From the NCBI RefSeq assembly GCF_000980835.1, contig NZ_CP011312.1:1550001-1614000 (forward strand): a stretch of DNA of 64,000 nt. Direction: 5' to 3'. A model generated the notes under the pieces. The model worked only from the letters and a program-made list of their open reading frames with translations, did no database searches and was not told where the DNA came from. Shown here piece by piece: positions 58,320 through 64,000 of this stretch; the first letter of the stretch is position 1, and each line of letters begins with the position of its first letter. The translations under genes and the position numbers were made by a program. This DNA is from Corynebacterium kutscheri (GTDB lineage: Bacteria > Actinomycetota > Actinomycetes > Mycobacteriales > Mycobacteriaceae).

Positions 58320-60257
58320 ATGAATCTCTCACAAAGAATCATGGCAACCAAACGATTAATAAAAAGTCCTTGGTTCGCTGTATTACTTACGCTTTTACTA
58401 ATAACAAGCACTATTACCCTTATAACCCCGTACACCCCTTATGCCACAGCACAAGAAGCATGCGCTGGGGATTCTTCATGCACTACCAGGAAAACTTCCG
58501 ATGAAGCTACCACTCAAACTTCTGATGAATCAGAAGAGCTAACCGATAATATGGAAAGCCTAGAGGATACCGATACAATAGTTCCCAGCGAAAAGAAATC
58601 ACTTATTGCTTCTTTTATCGAAACTATAGAAAGTATTCTTTCCGTAGCACATAAAGCAAAAGATAACGATAAAGGTACTTTCATTGTCCGAAAGCAAAAC
58701 GCTGTATTCGAAGAAGATGGATCTTTAATATCTATTCCTGAACTTGCTGAGAAAGATTTCACCTTTGATTGGATGTGCACTCTACCTACCAATGCACAAA
58801 CCGAATCTGGCTCTTTTACCCTACGAGACACTGAGACTTTCACCAGTAAGAAATTCCCTGCTGGTACCCAATGCACAATCACTGAAGATCTACAGAGCGC
58901 GCAAGTACCTGGATATTCTCATGAGGTTTTCATTTCTACAAAAAACCTGCTGTAACGCCAAATGCAGCAGTCCAACTTTCTATCGAAGCTAATAAAGAAG
59001 TCTCGGCTCACGTGTATAACAAATACACCAAAGAAGCTGTTAAACCAGCTCCCAAAACTGGTAGTTTTGCGCTAGAGAAAAAAGTTACGGGCACACAAAC
59101 TGATAAAGAATTTGAATTCACCTGGGTATGCCGAAATGAAGATAATTCTATTGTCAGAAATACAGCCAAGTTAAAAAATGGGCAGAAAATTCTCGTAGAT
59201 AACTTGCCTCTAGAATCAACATGCCAAATTGCTGAAAAGACTGCCTCTATTCCTGGCTATAAACATTCGCTCACCTGGCCCACCAACGAAGAAAAAACAC
59301 CCCGAAAATATCCTGAGCATTCACCCACGTGGACAAAATCAACATGAACTAGTTATCACAGCAGAAAATACCTACACTCCTATCGCACAAGAATCAGCCA
59401 CCTTCAAGGTATCCAAAAAGGTTATTGTGCACGGAGATAAAGATCCGGAACCAGTTAAGGGTGCAGCTAAGTCAGAACCGGTAAATCTTATAGCTGACAA
59501 AGATGACGATGGTCCGGTAAACCCCTATGAAGAAGAATTTAGATTCCGTTGGGAATGCATTAAGCCAAATAACGAAAAAGAAACTGGCAATTTCCAAATA
59601 ATCAACGGTGCTAGCGGCGCCCCAAGGGGTTCCTTTCCTATCGGGACCCAATGTAGCATCACCGAAGATGCAGAAACTGCACACGTGGATGGCTTTATTC
59701 ATAAGCTAACTTTTGAGGCTTCTGACAACATTGGTGATTTAGAGCGAATTTCAGCTGATACAGCTAAATTCACGCTAAAAGAAAATGGAGAGTTCGACCT
59801 TGTAGCTACAAACGAATACACCCCGATCCCTGCGCCAGTACCTCCGACAACTTCCTCTTCCACCACGGCGGCAACAACTTCCTCGTCAGCACCAGTGACA
59901 ACAAGTTCTTCAGCAACGCCTACGACAACGACTTCTTCGTCGACACTGGCAACAACATCCTCGTCTTCGCAAACGTTTCCGCCAATCATCCCGATCCCGA
60001 TTCCTATTCCATTCCCGCCTAAACCGGCACCTACGGTGAATCCTCCAGCAGCAAATACAACACCTGCTACAGCTTCTGTATCTGCCCCTTCATCTATAGC
60101 TCCGTCGGCATCGGCTAACTCACATTCCGGCAATAATAATGGCGGTATGTTAGCAAGAACGGGCGCATCGGTCACCTGGATGATACTTGCAGCTCTTCTA
60201 TTCGCTAGCGTCGGCGCTATCATCATCTGCCGTGCACGCTTGAAAAAAGAAAGCTAA
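58320..60257 (+). pseudogene. Surface protein paralogue 3, two compensating frameshifts at A6 runs
   Basis: The signal peptide SPWFAVLLTLLLITSTITLI begins the gene. The first frame stops at 58955. The second frame continues TPNAAVQLSIEANKEVSAHV, a DUF5979-like domain (FALEKKVTGTQTDKEFEFTW, LPLESTCQIAEK), and stops at 59347. The first frame then resumes with ENILSIHPRGQNQHELVITA, AENTYTP, another repeat, a Thr/Ser stalk, a Pro segment and LARTG with membrane helix and RARLKKES at 60257. Frame arithmetic shows a +1 base is needed at A6 58940-58945 and a -1 base at A6 59292-59297. The first site is a canonical A_AAA_AAC slip sequence in the reading frame. It is a decayed, phase-variable or recoded gene, or has homopolymer sequence errors. 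Restored length is about 645 aa. Confidence 0.8.
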
Positions 60258-60298
60258 CAGCTAACCCTGTTTACTAAGCCCTTAGGCTAACCAATAAA

Positions 60299-60350
60299 AA
60301 ATATTCGAGTTCTACTTCACGTGTAAAAGTAGAACTCGAATATTTTTATA
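60299..60350 (+). terminator. Terminator of surface-protein gene 3
   Basis: A perfect 19-bp stem (AAATATTCGAGTTCTACTT and complement) with a 9-nt loop, followed by TTATA. It starts 41 bases after the stop. Confidence 0.8.
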
Positions 60351-60616
60351 AGCATCTCAGCACAAACAATCTAACAAGCCGGCAGATAAAACACCGTCAT
60401 ATTTACTTCATAACAGATATGAGAAAACGGTACGGTAAGCGTCTTGTATAAAAACATATTCAGGTTAACACTTATTTGGCCAACAATAAAAAATTAAGCA
60501 CTTATTAAAAAGATCTACCAGCTTTTAACTAGTAGATCTGCAAACACTAATAATAAATTTCTAACAGCTCGTCTTTTACAATAACGTCGCTACCTTTATT
60601 TTCTACCTCACGGTAT
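60351..60616. other. Intergenic stretch before marR
   Basis: No gene is seen. A short inverted repeat AGATCTACCAGC / ACTAGTAGATCT (about 60510-60540) may be the marR terminator. Confidence 0.4.
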
Positions 60617-61084
60617 CTATCCTGGACGGTTTTCTAACTTCACCTTCAAAATTGATTCAAAAAAGGGTTTAAGCTGTTCAATTTGATCTTCGGTAATGTG
60701 ATCAAAAATAAGCTGTCGTACAGTTTCTACATGTTCTGGAGCAGCTGACATAAGACGCTTACGGCCTTCTTCTGTCATTTGCACATTAACCCCACGAGCA
60801 TCACCATCACACTTATTTTTTGTTACATACCCGCGCCGTTCCATACGTGTAACCTGATGGGATACCCGGCTACGATCCCAATCTAAAGAATCACACAATT
60901 CTCGTAGCCGCGCCGTATCATTTTCACTCTCACTAAGAGTAACCAGGACTGCGTATTCCGACGACGTAATGCCACTTTGTTGTTGCAAAGTCTCATCAAG
61001 ATCACGCTCAATTTTACGCATAACACCAAGGATCATGCGCCATAAGCTTTGTTCTTCTTCGCTTAACCAGCGTGCTGTCGTCAT
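60617..61084 (-). CDS. MarR-family transcriptional regulator
   Basis: 155 aa from the ATG at 61084, chosen over a longer in-frame start at 61093. Winged HTH: SGITSSEYAVLVTLSESEND, RLRELCDSLDWDRSRVSHQV (recognition helix), TRMERRGYVTKNKC and the wing DARGVNVQMTEEGRKRL. Dimerisation helices lie at both ends. TACTGT 7 nt upstream of the ATG suggests a leaderless transcript. It is divergent from yceI, and a near-perfect CACCAAATTGGTG palindrome in the yceI promoter is its probable operator, so it likely represses yceI and itself. Confidence 0.85.
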   Translation of the reverse strand: MTTARWLSEEEQSLWRMILGVMRKIERDLDETLQQQSGITSSEYAVLVTLSESENDTARLRELCDSLDWDRSRVSHQVTRMERRGYVTKNKCDGDARGVNVQMTEEGRKRLMSAAPEHVETVRQLIFDHITEDQIEQLKPFFESILKVKLENRPG

Positions 61085-61167
61085 AGCAAACACAGTAACC
61101 TTATTTTCTGAAAAAATAAAAATTATCCCTGCTCATACCTAGTTATGAACAATCAATCATTAATTTG

Positions 61168-61195
61168 TTGACATATCACCAAATTGGTGTATAGT
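61168..61195 (+). promoter_or_regulatory. yceI promoter with MarR-type operator in the spacer
   Basis: The -35 TTGACA (61168-61173) and -10 TATAGT (61190-61195) are separated by 16 nt. The spacer contains CACCAAATTGGTG (61177-61189), a near-perfect inverted repeat. A protein bound there would block RNA polymerase. Confidence 0.75.
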
Positions 61196-61249
61196 GTGCC
61201 TTAGGCCTTAGCGCTATCAAAAAAATCATTACTATTTCAAGGAATTTTC

Positions 61250-61783
61250 ATGAGCACTCTTAACGGTACCTATATCATCGACCCCACTCACACCGCTATT
61301 GGGTTTGTTGCTCGTCACGCAATGATCTCCAAAGTGCGCGGCAATTTTGCGGAATTCGAAGGAACTTTCACCTTCGATGCTGAAAACCAAACCGCATCCA
61401 CGGCAGCAGTGACCATCCAAACTGCTTCTATTAGCACAGGCGTTGCCGACCGCGATGCGCATGTTCGCAATGCGGACTTTTTCGACGTCGAGAATTACCC
61501 AACCATGACCTTTACGGCCACCGAGTTTTCTCTTAACAACGACGAAGGCACGGTAACCGGTGATCTAACAATCAAAGACGTTACCAAACCAGTAACTCTG
61601 AAAGTAGAAATTGGCGGCATTGCCGAAGATCCTTTTGGCAACACTCGACTAGGTTTTGAAGCAACTACCAAGATTAACCGCAAAGACTTTAATATTGACT
61701 TCAACGCTCCACTAGCTACTGGTGGTGTTTTGCTCTCTGAGGAAATCAAAATTGTCCTCGATGTTTCTGCGATCAAGCAGTAA
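61250..61783 (+). CDS. YceI-family lipid-binding protein
   Basis: 177 aa lipocalin-like beta-barrel without signal peptide. It starts TYIIDPTHTAIGFVARHAMI, with the family phrases VRGNFAEFEGTF, SISTGVADRDAHVRNADFFD and DLTIKDVTKPVTLKVEIGG. YceI proteins bind isoprenoid or other amphiphilic molecules. This cytoplasmic form is common in corynebacteria. Ribosome binding site CAAGGAA precedes the ATG. It is controlled with the divergent MarR gene through the shared operator. Confidence 0.9.
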   Translation: MSTLNGTYIIDPTHTAIGFVARHAMISKVRGNFAEFEGTFTFDAENQTASTAAVTIQTASISTGVADRDAHVRNADFFDVENYPTMTFTATEFSLNNDEGTVTGDLTIKDVTKPVTLKVEIGGIAEDPFGNTRLGFEATTKINRKDFNIDFNAPLATGGVLLSEEIKIVLDVSAIKQ

Positions 61784-61798
61784 CCTAGCAATTTAACT

Positions 61799-61848
61799 AG
61801 CACAATAGGTGCACAGTAATTACTACTGTGCACCTATTGTGCTATTCA
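61799..61848. terminator. Bidirectional terminator between yceI and the SbcC-like gene
   Basis: A perfect 20-bp stem (AGCACAATAGGTGCACAGTA and complement) with a 5-nt loop lies between convergent genes and overlaps the stop codon of the minus-strand gene. Confidence 0.75.
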
Positions 61849-64000
61849 GAAGTATGAAGCTCTTTCATCTGTACTTTTACAGCCGGATACACATGTGCAT
61901 ATCTACTAGGCATACAGGTAGTGATAAAAATCTGCTGTGCATCTCCGAGTCCATTAAGCAAATAGCCCATTGCTTTTAGTCGTTGTTCATCACTTGCTCC
62001 AAGCGCATCATCTAAAAAGACCGGTACTGGTTCTCCAGCCGCCAACCGTGCTAGTGCTAAACGCATAATCAAACCAAGTTGTTCTTGTGCCCCACCAGAT
62101 AATTCCTGGGTAGTCAAAGCTATATCTGTTTGACTTCGCTCTAATACCGAAAGATCTTCTTGTAAATTAAAAGAAACCCCCTTACCAAAAATCATTTCGG
62201 CAAGTCCTTCAAGTTCCTCTTTAAAAGGTTGTGCATAACGCTGATGCATTGCTTGCCTGTGTCTATCCAAGGTTTCTTTGAGCAATGCAACTGCTTGCGC
62301 CCGACGCTCAACACCAGCATAATTTCGTTGAGCAGCTTCATATTCTTCTGCACGACGATCCTTTTCCTCAGCGATACCAGCAGCTTTTGCAATAAATAGC
62401 TCATGGGCACGGATATTCGATAGTACTTGATTATGTTCTTCTTTTGTTCGTTCAATAAGCTGTCTCACGTGTGCAAAACGACGCTCAGTATTGTCTGCAT
62501 CAAGTTCAGCTAATTTCTTAGTTACTACCGCTAATTCTTCTTCTGCTTGCATAAGTGCTTGTTGATCCTGCGTAACAGTTTCTTCTAATTCTTTAGTAGA
62601 ATCAGCTTCTTCCTGTTCGCGTAATTGTTGAACGTAATGTTCATATTGTTCTTGAAGCACCACTACACGAGCTTCTTGCTTAGCCTTGTGCTCAGCAGCT
62701 GGCCGCTTAGCAAGCTGGATATAAAGGTCATTAGCGTCACGTTCATCTTGTCGCGCTTGTTTTAGTTTTTCTTCATTAAGCTTAACTAGTTCCATAAGCT
62801 CTGCCAGAGATTTCTCGGGCTGAGTAATCTCTGCTAGCTCAGCAATAATATCGCTTAGTTCTGTCTTCGAATAGGGTCCAAGTAATTGCTGTTGAGTATA
62901 AGTGAGCTCTTTTTCCTGCGCACTGACCTGCTCATATTGGTCGAGTCTATTACGTGCTTCGTTAAGGCTTGTTACATCATGTTTTTTATACAGTTCAGCA
63001 AGTTTAACTCTCGCATCTTCTAGTTCTACTACGGCATCGGTAGCCGGTGGAGTAACTTTTATCTCTACCTTATCTATTACTACTGTTGTCATTTGAGTTA
63101 ATGCCATGCTGTGTTGATCAAGCAGAATTTCTTTATCATCTACTCGGATCAAGGTCGGGGTATCCGCCCGCATATCAATGCCCACAGCTACCAGCTCAGC
63201 AATTTTCTCTGCTTGCTGTACTGCCATGACCGCATCTTGGATAGCAGTAACATCTTCTCTACGTATAAGTACTGGTTTTTTAAGACGAGTTTTCTCTTCG
63301 TCGATACGCATAACCTGGTTGTAAATATCACCCAGTTCTACTCGCTGTTGCCATTTTTGAGCAGCAAGAACTAAAGCGTTGAGGTTATCAGTTTCTTTTT
63401 CACTGTGTTCAACTATTTTTTTAGCTGCATTTCTATGCTCCAAAACAGCAGCTAATTCTTTTTCTTCTGCTGCAATTTTATCACTAGCTAAAGCCAAACT
63501 CTCTTGTGCTGTATTTACTTCTTGTGCTGCGTCTGAAACCGACCGAATAAGTTGCTTACGACGATCAAGTTTTTCTTGGTCACGTTCTGCTATATATCTC
63601 AGCGATTGGACACGGTTTTCTTGTTCTTTGTGTCTGCGTTGAGTTTTTTCAATAACCTGATATTTTTCTTCCCACTGAGCGTGATCTTTTGCTAGCTCCA
63701 CTTTTCGCTGCTCAAGATCAATAATTTTCTCATTGAACCGCTCAACCTCTTCTACCGCATCAACATAGTGCTTATAGCGCTGAGTAATTTCTTCTAATGC
63801 TGCATGTGCATCTTTTCGAGATTTTTCTGCGCTTGCTAGCTCACGAGCCGGTTTCGCTGTTTTAGCAGAATAAAAGCGCTCATATTCTTCATTAACTAAA
63901 CGCTGTACTGCGTTATCATCTATTAATTGTTCCTCACCGCTAAGCAGTTTGAGATTATGGTCTAAAGAGGTAATTCCGCCTAGGGCTAATTCTGGGCTAA
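61842..64000 (-). CDS. SbcC/YhaN-like SMC-type ATPase, C-terminal part (5' end outside window)
   Basis: The frame is open from the window edge (codons from about 64000) to the stop at 61842, about 718 codons. Long coiled-coil segments rich in Glu/Gln/Ala/Arg (QRRHKEQENRVQSLRYIAER, LREQEEADSTKELEETVTQD) flank a hinge-like segment. The C-terminal ABC half is clear: signature TTQELSGGAQEQLGLIMRLA, Walker B PVPVFLDDALGASDEQRL, D-loop and H-region IFITTCMPSRYAHVYP. Such proteins pair with an SbcD/YhaO-type nuclease that should be encoded just upstream, outside the window. Role in DNA end processing or repair is inferred. Confidence 0.85.
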   Translation of the reverse strand, partial: SPELALGGITSLDHNLKLLSGEEQLIDDNAVQRLVNEEYERFYSAKTAKPARELASAEKSRKDAHAALEEITQRYKHYVDAVEEVERFNEKIIDLEQRKVELAKDHAQWEEKYQVIEKTQRRHKEQENRVQSLRYIAERDQEKLDRRKQLIRSVSDAAQEVNTAQESLALASDKIAAEEKELAAVLEHRNAAKKIVEHSEKETDNLNALVLAAQKWQQRVELGDIYNQVMRIDEEKTRLKKPVLIRREDVTAIQDAVMAVQQAEKIAELVAVGIDMRADTPTLIRVDDKEILLDQHSMALTQMTTVVIDKVEIKVTPPATDAVVELEDARVKLAELYKKHDVTSLNEARNRLDQYEQVSAQEKELTYTQQQLLGPYSKTELSDIIAELAEITQPEKSLAELMELVKLNEEKLKQARQDERDANDLYIQLAKRPAAEHKAKQEARVVVLQEQYEHYVQQLREQEEADSTKELEETVTQDQQALMQAEEELAVVTKKLAELDADNTERRFAHVRQLIERTKEEHNQVLSNIRAHELFIAKAAGIAEEKDRRAEEYEAAQRNYAGVERRAQAVALLKETLDRHRQAMHQRYAQPFKEELEGLAEMIFGKGVSFNLQEDLSVLERSQTDIALTTQELSGGAQEQLGLIMRLALARLAAGEPVPVFLDDALGASDEQRLKAMGYLLNGLGDAQQIFITTCMPSRYAHVYPAVKVQMKELHTSE

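Overview
The window looks like chromosomal DNA of a low-GC Corynebacterium or close relative. Four things point there: the actinobacterial gene order argS-lysA-hom-thrB / rho-prfA-prmC-sua5-wecA-atpBEFHAGDC; NucS with its small Cys/His partner; secreted proteins with LGFP repeats or LAxTG sorting signals and DUF5979-like domains; and DtxR-type iron boxes. Several genes appear to lack leaders, with a TANNNT hexamer 7-9 nt before the start codon.

Layout. (1) 1-6.0 kb: the 3' end of glnA, then a degraded strip with a plasmid-type Rep remnant, decayed and hypothetical genes and a broken IS110-family transposase. (2) 6.0-8.0 kb: housekeeping genes (CnoX/YbbN-like thioredoxin-TPR protein, MTH1187-type protein, methylmalonyl-CoA epimerase). 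(3) 8.0-14.3 kb: an accessory cluster of exported proteins. It holds a lipoprotein, an LGFP-repeat/papain-fold protein split by an in-frame amber codon, a trypsin-like protease, an IS3 fragment and a bacteriocin-like peptide gene overlapping a 3-TM gene. (4) 14.3-34.2 kb: NucS and DUF2550 genes, a siderophore ABC importer with a DtxR box placed between DUF2550 and atpC, the complete F1Fo ATP synthase operon, wecA, sua5, prmC, prfA and rho. (5) 34.6-43.3 kb: acyl-CoA synthetase, a Cys-containing HTH regulator, then thrB, hom, lysA and argS (aspartate-family amino acids and arginyl-tRNA). (6) 43.3-50.2 kb: lactate permease divergent from lutABC (lactate uptake and oxidation), a secreted S33 hydrolase and tRNA-Arg(CCG). 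(7) 50.6-60.3 kb: three paralogous wall-anchored surface proteins, the third broken by two frameshifts at A6 runs, with a decayed secreted/membrane gene pair between the first two. (8) 60.6-64 kb: a MarR regulator divergent from yceI with a palindromic operator in the promoter spacer, and the 3' part of an SbcC/YhaN-like ATPase gene that runs off the window.

The most interesting accessory candidates are the bacteriocin-like pair (12.97-13.74 kb), the amber-interrupted LGFP-peptidase with its downstream lipoprotein, and the frameshifted third surface protein with a canonical A_AAA_AAC slip site. All functional statements come from reading motifs and gene order; no database search was run.
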